A DNA stretch of 64,000 bases from Apostichopus japonicus (GCF_037975245.1 NC_092572.1:16250269-16314268), one strand, 5' to 3'; numbered from the stretch's first letter, positions 50,492-61,165 are shown. Notes: generated by a model not told the origin, from the letters alone. Made by a program: numbers and translations.

Positions 50492-52620
50492 TTGGGTTTG
50501 ACACGGCTGGGTGGTTTCCTTTTGTGTCTGTTGCCATGTCTACAGGTAGAGATGAGCTCGCTTCTCTAGTTGAGCGTGTTGCCTTTGAGGGTGGTAATTT
50601 GGAGCTTTTCTTTGCAAAGATTGCATAGACCAGACTGCCGCTTGTGCGTTTGGACTGTGACACAATTTCCCAGTGTATTGAATATTCAGCTTTTTTCTCC
50701 TTGAGTTGCCAGTTGTGTTTAGAGAGTTCCGTTTCTTTCTTATATCGGTCATGTTGGAATGATTTGGTGTGGTTGTTGTATCTCTTCTTAAATTCTCCGC
50801 TCGCGAGGCCTATGTATGATGCGTCGTCGGTTCCTGACGTGACGGTGGCTTTGTAAATGACGTCATTAACCAAGCAGTTCCAGCGAAGTGGGCAACTGTC
50901 TACTTCTCGGCAGTTGCATGTCTTTTCCTGGGGGGTTGGCTCGTTTCTTTCATGACCTTTGAGTTGTGTGACTTGATGATCTGTTGCATGTTTCTCATAC
51001 AGCTGTAACTTTATTTTGACTGTTGATCTGTTGAAGATTTTGTGTAGCTTGTTGGTCTGTGGGAATTGCTTGTCGATGAGTTTTAGGAAGTCCGCCGCAA
51101 AGTTGGTCTTTACGTTTTTGCTGTATGTGGGGTTGTACCATGTGATTTTTCTTGACCTGCGTTTCTTGCTCTGTTTGGTGTTTTTGTTTTCCTTGTTTTG
51201 GTATTTGATAGTATAGTTGTATTCAGCTGACCGGAGGGCATGATTGTAGGTGGGTGCTGCTTTCTTGAATGTGTCCTGGTTAGATGATAGACCAGAGACT
51301 GTTCTTTCGATGGCTGGCGGTATGTTCTTTATTATTGCGGGCGGGTGGTTCGAGTGTTGGCTTACTGTATGTAGATTGGTTCGTTGTTTGGTTTTCTGTA
51401 GGGCTGGTACTCGCTGGTATTCATGTTCAAAGTGACGTCAAGGAAGTTGACTGTTTTCAAGTTCGTTTGGACAGTGATTTTTAGTCCACATGTATGAACG
51501 ATCTTGATTAGGGCTTTTTCGTATTCTGTCTGCTTTGCTGCCTGAGCATGACCTCATTACTGGTAGCCCATCGTCCCTGTATAGTCCCAAACCAGTGATA
51601 TCGGGGTTTTTCTCCAGTTGGTTCAAAATGAATATTCCCACCAATTTACAAACTTCCGCTTTGTCAAATGCACCCATTGAAACGTGGAATTGGTTACCCG
51701 TGTCTCTCTTCTCTTTTGCCCTTGTGATCGTGAAGGAGAGATCGCCTTGCGTGCATGATAGTCTTCTATTCAGTATCACTGATTCTGGTGTATGCTTTGG
51801 CCCATGCTAGACATTTGTGTATGAGATCCTTGCTTATTGAAGGGTAAAAATCAACAATATCGAAGACCAGAGAGGTGAGACTGCTCTTTTCCTGTATATT
51901 TTTAATCCATTCCAGTACGCTTGTGGTATGTTTGCATTTATGTGGTCAAGCATGGCCTTGCTCACTCGTCCCATTTCAGGTTTTTTTTGTGTTTATTAGC
52001 CTGCATTTTGTGTTATCTTGAAAAATTTCTTTGTGGTCCTTGATCGTCACGAAAACCGTTTTGGGTCCAGTTTTATTTATTCGGTTACCTATTTTTAGTT
52101 TGTCAGCTAGACTTGTGTTTCATTGTCTATTTCGGTGGCGGTGTTGCGGTCCGCATATTTGTATTTCTGAGATATGTTTACAGTTAGCAACCCACCGTAT
52201 TTGGCGGGGTCCATCTTGTACATGTTCCTGGTTTTGTCCGCCTCTACGAAGATTTCTTTAGAGGATGTGATGTTTTCTATGTCCTTCTTGAGGTTGGACA
52301 GGAGCTTCTCTGGCTCTTCCTTGAACTTAGTGTTCTCGACCATTTCCAGCATATTGGACTCGAATGAGACCAACTCCGGGATTTGTGGTGGGCCGCATCT
52401 CGATTTTAGCCCGTATGCATCGGTGGTGGTGGTGTTGTCCTCGTCACGGCTGGTGTCACTCGTTTCCGCATCGGTGTCAGTGTCGGCCAGGATAAATAAT
52501 GCTCTCCATCGCATCCGTTTATCAGCTTCTCTGTCATCTCTAGCAGTCTTTTCAAGTATTCTCTAGTTGATGGCAAAGGAATGTTCTTGCCCGAGTAGTT
52601 CATGTTGTATCGTTCCATAC
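50445..52620 (-). pseudogene. Penelope-like ORF: reverse transcriptase plus GIY-YIG, frameshifted
   Basis: Minus strand. The N-terminus starts MERYNMNYSGKNIPLPS (52,618 downward); a one-base loss near 52,519 shifts the frame before MRWRALF. Next come a charged linker (to about 52,107), FVTIKDHKE and CRLIN, RT motif A FDIVDFYPSIS (plus-strand 51,838-51,864), MGAFDKAEVCKLVG and the catalytic YRDDG (51,570-51,581 for YRDD). After the thumb region comes a Cys cluster CNCREVDSCPLRWNCL (about 50,875-50,925), then the GIY-YIG core VIYKATV...ASYIGLASGEFKKRYNNH with TELSKHNWQLK downstream. These are all Penelope-family signatures. Several frame breaks and a stop between motifs make it dead; the catalytic Asp pairs of the RT are still present. 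Confidence 0.85.
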
Positions 52621-52746
52621 TAAGCTGTAAAAGCATGTACTGCTGTTAGTAAGTAGAGTGCTCAACCGAGGTTCAGGAGCCAAACTATAAAATATAGCTA
52701 AAATACTATCAACGGTGAGAGGGCTCAATACCGAAGTAGAGCATGA

Positions 52747-52781
52747 TATATATATATTGATATATATATATATATATATAT
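52747..52781. repeat. (TA)n microsatellite inside the Penelope-like element
   Basis: A TA tract between the upstream pseudo-LTR and the ORF start. A second short tract (about 52,917-52,936) lies just outside the element. Confidence 0.9.
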
Positions 52782-52913
52782 ATTGTAATAAACATTAAAT
52801 TATTAAGAGTCCCTTGCTAATCAGAGATTCGCTCTTGTACAAGTAGTTGTACAGCAATCGTCAGGCGTACTGATCTGTAATAAAGTATGGGTCGCTATTC
52901 CACGAACTACCAT
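52782..52913 (-). repeat. Pseudo-LTR, upstream copy
   Basis: A 132-bp copy in the same orientation as the repeat at 50,384-50,491, with the same ends. The hairpin is longer here: TTGCT/AGCAA (plus-strand 52,814-52,857) encloses a perfect 7-bp inner stem TGTACAA/TTGTACA. One pair of the outer stem has changed from C-G to T-A relative to the other copy while pairing is kept. Confidence 0.85.
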
Positions 52914-53714
52914 ACAAATATATATATATATATATATTTTTGAAAACAAAAGTAGATAATAAGTAGTTTTTTATATAAACAGTATCAGTAAATGGAGCAA
53001 CAACAAGCTGTAACAGAAACAAACAGGGTAGGATGCAGAGATATTTGTATATTGAAAGCTTTTATTTAATGCAGTTTGGTGCCTTGAATCAGCAATTGCA
53101 GTTTTTACCTAAGTACCCAGTTATTAATGTACTCTCATTAAGAATCCGGAGGGGCACAGCCACTATTTCGAGGGAGAGAATTAGAAATTGTCTATGATTT
53201 TCATTGAGATAGCAGGGGCACTATGGCAACTTTGTAGTTTTAGTAGGAAAACAAGGCTATTTACATACACTTGTGAAAAGGCACCAAGGGGCATGGTTTC
53301 CAGAGTGAGAAAAAACATGTAGAATAGACAGAATTTTAAGAGCAACTTTTTTCCAGTGGTTTTTTGAAAACTGTACATCAAAACCTTAACATTTCCTGCA
53401 GCTGCTCAATATTTACTGGTTCTTGGCACAAATTTTGCTGGAGTTTTGGACAATCTTAGAGCCCTGACTTAGATGATAAAGTTGTAGGATGATCAAGAGG
53501 GCACCTAAGGCATTGAAAGGGTTAAAAGGCATACCGCAGTTGTTGCTATCAGTGATGGATGATTTTTAAGCTCATTACCGCAAGAGGCATTTTGCCATCC
53601 ACCTGCTTCCTGACGAACATATTCTTACGTTCATCGAGTGCATTTTGTTTGTTCTTCTTTCACCCTCTGTCTGTCTACATTGTTGGTTCTCTTTTCTTTC
53701 ATCTTCCGCTGCAG
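52914..53714. other. No exon supported; intron or 5' side of host gene
   Basis: Probably intronic sequence upstream of the exon at 53,715. A short ATG-initiated stretch at 52,993-53,028 (MEQQQAVTETNR) before GGGTAGG was considered as an exon, but its phase does not fit the next exon. Confidence 0.45.
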
Positions 53715-53846
53715 TTTATTCTCCCCACAAAAAGTGGCTGTAGAAAATTTAGGAGATACGGCTCAGTCTGAGTACAAGCATGGCTCATCTCTGAACACGG
53801 AGTGCAGTGGTAGCGATAGTTACAGGGACATTTTAACCAGTCATAA
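53715..53846 (+). CDS. Host gene, internal exon A
   Basis: A 132-nt exon. Acceptor: TTTCATCTTCCGCTGCAG after a long pyrimidine tract, ending at 53,714. Donor: CATAA-GTAAGT at 53,847, a near-perfect consensus. The first base finishes a split codon (phase 2), then 43 codons follow, ending with two bases of a Lys codon. The peptide starts LFSPQKVAVENLGDTAQSEY and is polar and serine-rich, with no recognised domain. The upstream exon is not identified, so the N-terminus of the protein lies outside what can be read. Confidence 0.65.
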
Positions 53847-54420
53847 GTAAGTTTCACTCTCTAAACATGTTTTATTTTAAGCAAGGTTTTGTCAGCTGGC
53901 AACATATTATCTATGTTTTATTCTTTTGTAAAACAATTCAAAAATAAGAAACTGACTGGGAAAAGTAAATGCAGTGTATTGAGACAAGTTATTGGATAAT
54001 CCCAAACTGAATGTTTACTTACCATAAATGTAACTTGTTGAAAGGTAACGCTGTGTCTTGGTAACAACATTTTAAACTATCTCAAGTTGTAAAGGATTGG
54101 GAAGGTTAATAGAACTCGATTTGGGGTGGGGGTGAGTGGAGGAGGGGTGGGCAGCTAAAATAAGCTGCTTAAACGATATGATCTTTAAATTTACAATATA
54201 AACAGTTGACTGTACTGAAAACTGCACAGTGCAATTTAAAGTAGACCACTATCTATTTCTTGCTGTAAAGCAGAACTGTTTGTGACCTTGTGTTGAGTTT
54301 GTTTTGATCTCATCTCCCTTCATGTAATGAATAGTGAGATGAGATATTGTACTTCACCCCACATCAAAAATGTGAGTGGGTGAGTGTGCATGTGTATGTC
54401 TGTGTGCGTGAGTGAGTGAG

Positions 54421-55005
54421 CAAAACTAAGTATGTCTCAAACTCCTCCTAGACCCCAAGTCCTGTCGAGTTCAAGCTTGGTGGGTGGGTGCCTGACCATG
54501 TTAACTCATGCCTGTGTGATTGATGACGTCAAAGAGGTCGAAGGTCAAGAAATCTAAAAATTAGTTTTTAGCCATTTTCTGCATGCCAACTTGTTGGACA
54601 AAGGCATTAAACCACATTATATGTAGAGAATGAAGAGACAAAGATTAAAACAAGACAGATTTAGCTGTTAAGGCTTGTAGTTAACAGGTCAATTGAGTTA
54701 AAGTTAAAATTGGTCTAAATTGTGCAAAAGAGTGTGTCCTAGACTGTTAGTCTGATCAGGTTCAAACTTGGTGGGTAGGTGCCTGACCATGTACTGTAAA
54801 CTTGATCTTTGGTGATTGTCTAAATGTCATAGGTGAAAGGTCAAATACCCAGAAAGTGTAGCCATTTTCTGCTTGTCAGCATGTTGGAAAAAGTCATTAA
54901 ACCACAAATATGTTGACTATAATGAGACAAATTTCAAATTAGAACTTATGCAGTTGTTTAGGGTCAAGGTCAAAGTTCATTGTAGATCCATTCCATCATA
55001 AAAGA
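54421..55005 (+). repeat. Two diverged ~300-bp tandem repeat units (intronic)
   Basis: Two copies share, in order, TTCAAGCTTGGTGGGTGGGT / TTCAAACTTGGTGGGTAGGT, TGCCTGACCATGT, AGCCATTTTCTGC, TTGGACAAAGGCATTAAACC / TTGGAAAAAGTCATTAAACC and GAGACAAA. They also contain AGGTCA-type half-sites, including TCAAGGTCAAAGTTCA at 54,964. This resembles long, old tandem repeats common in invertebrate introns. Confidence 0.8.
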
Positions 55006-55097
55006 GATGAGTACCATAGATTGCCATCTTGTCTTATGTTTTAATCGTAATAGATGCTAAGATCCCATAACAAGGGAGTTTATTAGGCAAGTTTCAG

Positions 55098-55182
55098 GAG
55101 AGATATGATTGATAAAGATGGCTACCTTCAAGGTATGCAAGGAATTAAGATGACTAATGAAGCAATCCATGGCAGAATGAAG
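55098..55182 (+). CDS. Host gene, internal exon B
   Basis: An 85-nt exon between acceptor GGCAAGTTTCAG (ends 55,097) and donor AAG-GTGAGA. Its first base completes the split Lys codon from exon A, then 28 codons follow and it ends in phase 0. The peptide begins RDMIDKDGYLQGMQGIK and looks helical. Only this frame is open, and it is exactly the frame both neighbours require, which is the main support; the acceptor has only a modest pyrimidine tract. Confidence 0.6.
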
Positions 55183-55708
55183 GTGAGATGACAAAACTAT
55201 TAATTAATGGATAATTCAACTGTCAATTTGAGTATAGTTTCATTAGTTTAATGTACGTTTAATTGCTTTGTTCAAGGGCTGTCCTAACATGTTAGTATTT
55301 AATATCATGAGATGCAAGGTTAAATTGCGACTAACATGCAACATCATGTAACATGTTGAAAATTTCAAGTTTCATTGCTTACACTACATTTCGTTTTAAT
55401 AGAATGTTGAGTGAAACTACCCACTGCTGTAGGGGATGAAACATTTGGTGTTTAATCCACAAGCTCCAGCTCATTCATTGGGGCTTAAATTTCAACTCCT
55501 ACCCAGATCCCAACGAAGAGAGTAAGTGACGTCTGCTCTGTAATGCGACAATAGCATAAGAGACGGTGGTATGAACAGACCTTATGGGGAAAAAGTTAAC
55601 ACGTCATTTAATGAAAGTGAAAATATTCCCCATCTTGGTGGGGTGGAATTCATTTCCCCTGTGGGTTGTATAACAAAAGAGAAATCTGTAAGCAACGATG
55701 ATTTTTAA

Positions 55709-55784
55709 TGCATCTTTGCGTGATTGATTACTAATCCATCTTTGCGTGATTGATTATTAATCCATATTTGCATGATTGATTATT
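55709..55784 (+). repeat. 26-bp tandem repeat, three units, plus a fourth at 56,170
   Basis: Units of the type ATCTTTGCGTGATTGATTAC-TAATCC repeat three times. A further unit (ATATTTGCATGATTGATTA) follows at about 56,170-56,200, on the far side of an inserted ~390-bp segment, so the array was probably split by that insertion. Confidence 0.85.
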
Positions 55785-56165
55785 ATACAAATATTGAATG
55801 GTTTTGAGTGCAATAGTGCAAATATTTCATTCGTTGAAAGATGGAATGTTCCATTCAACGGGGCGCAGCAGAGTTGAATGGAACAAATTACATCTTTCAA
55901 CGAATGAAATATTTGCACTATTGCACGAATGGAAACCATTCATCATTTGTTTTATACAACATATTATATTACGATGGGTAAAATGCACTCATGCAACCGA
56001 TTGTTTTGAACAGACAGGTTTCTCTGCTCTCTTACCATTGAAAAAGTGCTACCAAAAAAGTATAACTCATGGTTCTATTTCATAGAGTGGAATAGAGCGG
56101 ATTTTGCATTCAATCAACAAGCAATTGACCAATCAAATGACCAGACTACAATTAGGTGTTGTATA
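55785..56165. mobile_element. MITE-like insertion with long internal inverted repeat
   Basis: The segment starts near TATACAAATATTGAATGG and ends near GTGTTGTATA, with TATACAA/TTGTATA at its limits. Its left half is a large hairpin: arms at about 55,796-55,860 and 55,875-55,945 share GTGCAATAGTGCAAATATTT and CATTCGTTGAAAGATG, then GTTCCATTCAAC against GTTGAATGGAAC, around a GGGGCGCAGCAGA loop. It sits in the intron about 50 bp upstream of exon C. Confidence 0.7.
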
Positions 56166-56215
56166 ATAATCCATATTTGCATGATTGATTATTAATCCAT
56201 CTTCTTTCTGCTTAG

Positions 56216-56336
56216 ACGTTGAAGGACAGCGTAGTAAAATCAGAGGATTCCGTGAAGAGACTGTTAGCAGAGATCAAGATGCTAGGTCAAAGGGTCGTTC
56301 AATCTCATAAAGCCGTACAGAAGGAGGAAGAGCCAG
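56216..56336 (+). CDS. Host gene, internal exon C (predicted coiled coil)
   Basis: A 121-nt exon with acceptor CTTCTTTCTGCTTAG (ends 56,215) and donor GAGCCAG-GTACAT. It starts in phase 0, matching exon B, and ends one base into a codon. Of the three frames, only this one is open. The 40 codons, starting TLKDSVVKSEDSVKRLLAEI, show leucine/valine spacing at i, i+3/i+4 among charged residues, suggesting a short coiled coil, and finish in KEEEP. Not recognised as any named family. Confidence 0.7.
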
Positions 56337-59300
56337 GTACATTTTCAAGTTTCTTCCTTTGGGTTTGGTACGTTGAGAGTACAAGATGGATATGATGCTC
56401 GCATTGTATAAAATTATTGGTAGCAGTATGCTGGAGACAATGGGTTGTAGGACTATTGTTTGCGAGCGGGTCACAGATATGGTCATGTGCGAAGAAAGTT
56501 AGAATGAATTTCAAAACTAACCAATGAGTCTGTCTTGCGTACAAAGATTTACTTCCCTGCTAAATAAACCCGAGCGCGTTTAGCAGGAGTGTCAAGCATA
56601 AATCAGGGACGTTTAAAGTTGCTTAAAATGTTCTATTTATGGTAGTTCACAAGCGAGAATGTTACCTAACATATATGGAATTGATGCCAAGTTTTTGTAT
56701 TGAATGAGTGCAGTTGTTAAATTTTTTGTCCCCGCCATCCCCACCCCACCCCCAGAAAGAAGTATCCCTAACCGTGATGGAATATCACTTACAATAGTAA
56801 TATTCAGTCTTACCGAAGGCGATGGAGTACAACAGAGTTGAGGAGAGTGGAATTTTCCGAAGGTTAAAGTGTCACTCTTCCCCTGACCAACACGGGAATG
56901 ATGCTAACTTTGTTAATTAAGGCGAGGATAACAGCTAGGTACTTGACTCCATAAAGAACTCGGACATGTGGGTGTATAGAACAGAAAAATATAGTCATAC
57001 AATTACCGACTGAAACACCCGTTCAAATAGAACTCGGACATGTGGGTGTATAGAACAGAAAAATATAGTGATACAATTACCGACTGAAACACCCCTTCAT
57101 GAAATTACACCCTTCATATAAATCACAAATTAGGGAATACTAGAATTATAGCATTAGGAAATTCTAGAAATTAATTCTAGATATCTCTTTTCACGTCTTC
57201 AAATGACAATTTCAATCCCAAAGTTCGGTAAGCTTCAGGTCGCTGTCACTGTTTCACCAACTCCCGTCTTTTGGGCCACTTTCTCTTTAGGCCAGCACCC
57301 CTTGCCTCTCTTGCTCCGCTGATGATTGTCGAGAACTGCAGGGTACAAAATACGTTAACTAGTATTTTGTCTAAATACATGCTCTGGAATTATCCCAAGG
57401 GTATTTGTAAGACGAACCCTAACCACAGTGAATCTTCCTGTAGATGTGAATTTCCCTTTGTTATATTGAAAACGCATAACACATAATAACATAAATAATT
57501 ACATAAACCCACCACCAAGTCCTAAATAATCACAAGGCTCCCAATTCTATAATGCCCCCACTAACTGCTCCAATACAACACTTACTATATGCATACTGTC
57601 TCTACCCCTAGGGCAGCTTCAATGGCCAGGATTATTCTAGAACATAATCTATGTATCTAAAATATCATGCCATACCCCAAGACACAATTCTCCTCTCTAA
57701 AGTGATCCCTGATTGCATTATCTTGTAACACATATTACTAAGTATTATTGACATATCCCCTAGGCTAGAGCCAAAGTTACCTAGGTCAGGATACAAACCC
57801 CCACAATAACAGTGACACATCAATAAGCAATGAATAGAATAAATAATTCTAATACCTTGAAACATCATTCCCCACATTACAAGGATAAATAATGTGACTT
57901 ACTTCACTGGGCTTTGACTTGCTCTCCAGGTACAGACCGGCGCCACGATACATCCACACAGAACCCGTTACTGGTCAAATTAACTCAGGTGGTGACGATA
58001 AATAATATATGTTTTTTTGCATATAAAATGTTGGCCTCGCAGGCTAAGCTTCAAGCATCTCAACAAGCCTGAATACAACTTAGTGCCCTCACAGGGTCTT
58101 ACTACAACAGCAATAATAACCACACACCACGCCCACAGAGGACACAGCCAGTCTTGTACAACTGTACCTTTCAATCCCTGGGAGTCAAGTGAGGAATATT
58201 CTCCAACTCTGAAATGAATGCATACCATGTACTGCTCAAAACAATACATAACACAAAACAAGACACAAACAAGACAAATATACAGGACACAAAGGGATAA
58301 AGCTACTACCTTCAAGGCAGGTTCAATCTAGCTTGTGCCATTCAGAGTCACTCAAGTGATACATAAGACAATACAATAGGGACTTGTATCTGCTGTGACA
58401 TAAAGAATACATCAAGTTTATTTACTTCGTCCTCAGATTTAGTGTAAAGTATTTTTTTGGGGGTGAATATTGTAAGGATAACAAGCTCGTTCCTTTTTTC
58501 CTAGAACTGAATAAGTATTCACGCAAAGCAAATTGCTCTTTTTACCCATCATCAAAGTAGCTGTGCAGTTACTAGTGTATTGGAAACAATATTATACCTG
58601 CCATAAGTTTTGCCATATGCTACTGTGCATTATTTTTTGGGGGAGGGGGGGGGGTTTCCCATAAATTGTATGTGCATTGTGTCACGTTTGTTTTGACAAA
58701 TAAGGCTTTGTTCTGTGCAGTGATAATCTTTTCCTATAATCCCAGAGATATAAATATAAATATATTTAGAGGAAAATCTTGAAAAAGGTTGTAACAAAAT
58801 TAACGCCGGGTCAGGCCAGATCTTTCTGGAAACCCTACACGTAATGAGACTAGGAAAGAATTGGTCTGGGAGGATGGGAGAGGGGGGGGGGGGCGGGTTT
58901 TAGTGGAATATTTAGGAACATTGCAGTTATTGTGTGTTGTTCTCCATCTCAATTAAAGACCTGTTATTTATGTGTAAATTAACACCTAGTTACTTAGTAT
59001 TTTGCTGTTTGGATGCAGCCAGGGGTGGAACCTAGATTCCCCATCTCTTAGATTTTGTCTGTAACCCCACCAAAACACATATCCAGTACCACTAAACCCA
59101 CTCCGAACTCTGTTGCTCCATTTACCCGAGCGAATCTTGCTATGAAATTGACTGACTTGCTACACAAGTGCAAAGATACTGGGCATTTTTTTTCCATTAA
59201 CAGAAACTCTAGTGTTATCATCAATATAATGATAAACAAAATGGAGAAACTTTCAGCACATGTATTCAAAATAGTAAGCACTTACTTATTGCCTCCACTC

Positions 59301-60548
59301 CACCCTCCAGTTTAATATTCTGGCTTTGCTTTCTTATTATGTGCAGATTTGAGATGTAGTACATTTCTCCATCCGTGTTATTGTCAGATAATGAAATGAG
59401 AATGAGAATTAATAAAATTGTAAAAGAAATGTTTCCTTCCTCGACAGCATGACTTCGTATCCGTCACTTCTTCAGTATCTACCTAAATGAAAAATGTAGG
59501 CTGAATTTTAGACACAATAATGTCGTAGTCCACCAGAACAAGGTTAATTTGAGATTTTACACTCACACACTGCTGATCCAGTTCCACGCTATTCACTGTT
59601 AAAATATGCTAAACGTCCGATATGTTCCTTTAAAGGCTAACTTGATGATGTTATCAGCTCTTCTAGAACAGGCTTTAATGTTAATGTTATGTTTTGTTAA
59701 CCCATTGCTTTACATAAATTCTCACTCAATCAAAGAATGTTCCTTTAACTTGATACTAAAACAACAACACCCTTGCACCCATTGAAAGAAAGTTAAACAC
59801 CATCTATCCAAAAGTTGACAAATTTGTACTACCACTGTAAACATGTCATTTGAGACAGGTAAATATCTTTTTGTGATTTTGTGCTGGATTTGAGGAACTC
59901 AGCTAAATGGTTAAAGTATTAGACTAAATAGTCTTGTCACTCTAAACCGATGAACCTCGGCAAATTAATGGGTCGTTACCTTACAAATTAAAAGTGGCAT
60001 AAAAAATCCAGCCTGGTCTGATAGCGCTGTTTTTCAACCGTTCACAACAAATTAACTGAGGTTTGTTAAACTTTGTTTCTAAAGTCATCTTTTTTATGAA
60101 TTTTTCCTTCATGTCTTTCCATTGTAATATAGCTTGTAAATCTATTGCAATAAAAAACTTTACATTTTTTTTTACATTTTATAATAATATTCTGTAACTA
60201 CTGTAGTTGATACAACAATACTAGACATTTCACTAGTAGATGGGTTATAAATATAATAAAAAGAAAAAAAATTGACATTTCTGACATTACATAAGTTAGG
60301 GAAATCATTAAATGTTCTTAGATCTCTGTCTGTGGCTCTGACTCCCTCCCACCAAGAAAGTGTTAATCCCCCACCCCCTCCTATCACCCAAAGCAATCCG
60401 TTTTCGCCCTTAAAATTATTGGCTATCGTTGACTCATTTGAGTCTTCAAATGTAACATGCATGATCTACACTTTATGCAGAGTTCTTATGTCTACATGGC
60501 TTGTGTATTCCTATCTAGTAATTTTCTTTCATACTCTTTTATGGACAG
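56337..60548. other. Large intron of the host gene; minor repeats only
   Basis: Between exons C and D. It contains a 74-bp direct duplication (56,957-57,104), G-rich runs near 58,639-58,661 and 58,881-58,896, and otherwise AT-rich sequence. No other exon could be supported, though short extra exons whose length is a multiple of three would not be detected by phase. Confidence 0.5.
56957..57104 (+). repeat. 74-bp tandem duplication
   Basis: Two adjacent copies beginning AACTCGGACATGTGGGTGTA at 56,957 and 57,031, differing at very few positions (AGTCATAC versus AGTGATAC). Confidence 0.9.
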
Positions 60549-60742
60549 AACCACCTATGGTGTCCACCATGGAACAGCTCCCCGAGAGACCTCCAGAAGA
60601 CTTAAATTTGGAAGAGACTTGGGGAGATGACGAAACATCAGACAGAGACAATAAATTGGAATCCCAAGCCCCTGTAGCCGATTCAGATCCCTACTCTAGT
60701 CTCATTATGGACATGAAAGCCTCCATCTCACCTCCGAGTTAA
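60549..60742 (+). CDS. Host gene, last exon D (to first in-frame stop)
   Basis: Acceptor CTCTTTTATGGACAG ends at 60,548. The first two bases complete the split Glu codon from exon C, and 63 codons follow to TAA at 60,740-60,742. Exons A to D together give 531 coding nt (176 codons plus stop) with every phase matched. The peptide is acidic and proline-rich (TMEQLPERPPEDLNLEETWG), then DSDPYSSLIMDMK. No domain is recognised; an adaptor-like disordered C-terminus is possible. The same frame stays open for 85 more codons after the TAA. Confidence 0.7.
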
Positions 60743-61000
60743 GTACAGTCTAACTCTTACCAGATCAGGAAAGGCTTACCAGACGATAACCTCCTGAAGG
60801 CAGAAGAAGACAGAAAAGTTTGTTCCAATTCTGGTAGCGACGTGCCGAACGCTTCATCAATCCAAAATGACAAGCTGATGGAAGTTTCCCCCGAAGGGAT
60901 TAGAAATAGGACTAAAGTTGAAGAAGAATCGGAAAGTGATTCGATCCAGCTACCAGAAAGACCTGCCGGTCTCAAACTTTCAGGATCACAAACTTTTTGA
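60743..61000 (+). CDS. In-frame extension after the TAA of exon D
   Basis: In the same frame as exon D, 85 sense codons run from 60,743 to TGA at 60,998-61,000. The composition is protein-like: acidic/serine-rich, with SIQLPERPAGLKLS echoing EQLPERPPEDLNL in exon D. This suggests that the original last exon ended at 61,000 and that the TAA is a recent nonsense change, an assembly error, or a read-through site. Pseudogenisation is also possible. Confidence 0.5.
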   Translation, partial: VQSNSYQIRKGLPDDNLLKAEEDRKVCSNSGSDVPNASSIQNDKLMEVSPEGIRNRTKVEEESESDSIQLPERPAGLKLSGSQTF

Positions 61001-61027
61001 GCCACCGATGTTGCAGCTTCTTAAAAG

Positions 61028-61165
61028 ATATATTTATTATTATTATTTGTTTCATCACATAGTATTACAAGGTGAACAAGACAATAAAAGTACAAATAAG
61101 TAAAAAATGTGAAAGGAAGTCAACTAAGAAACCCTTTTGGGCTTAATCGAATAGAGTACTCCCTA
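61028..61165 (-). mobile_element. Probable L2/CR1-like LINE 3' end
   Basis: The minus strand reads GCCCAAAAGGGTTTCTTAGT, then GTAATACTATGTGATGAAAC, and ends with AATAATAATAA, a style of 3' UTR and tail common in invertebrate L2/CR1 elements. It begins less than 30 bp after the host TGA. On the plus strand it supplies AATAAA at 61,083-61,088, which could act as a poly(A) signal for the host gene. Confidence 0.45.

Larger units (their letters stand above)
50384..52913 (-). mobile_element. Penelope-like retroelement with direct pseudo-LTRs
   Basis: A 2.5-kb minus-strand element: pseudo-LTR (52,913-52,782), (TA)n, degenerate ORF (52,620-50,445), second pseudo-LTR (50,491-50,384). Direct terminal repeats, an RT of Penelope type and a C-terminal GIY-YIG domain together are diagnostic of this class. 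Both outer ends touch (TA)n sequence. Frameshifts and stops are scattered through the ORF, so it is inactive, but nearly the whole architecture remains. Confidence 0.85.

Noticed and set aside
52993-53028. First coding exon of the host gene (MEQQQAVTETNR)
   Set aside because: It would end in phase 0, whereas the exon at 53,715 needs a phase-2 partner; the donor is weak.
57980-58315. 111-codon minus-strand ORF with hydrophobic N-terminus
   Set aside because: Lies within the host intron, has no splice context and no recognisable family; likely chance.
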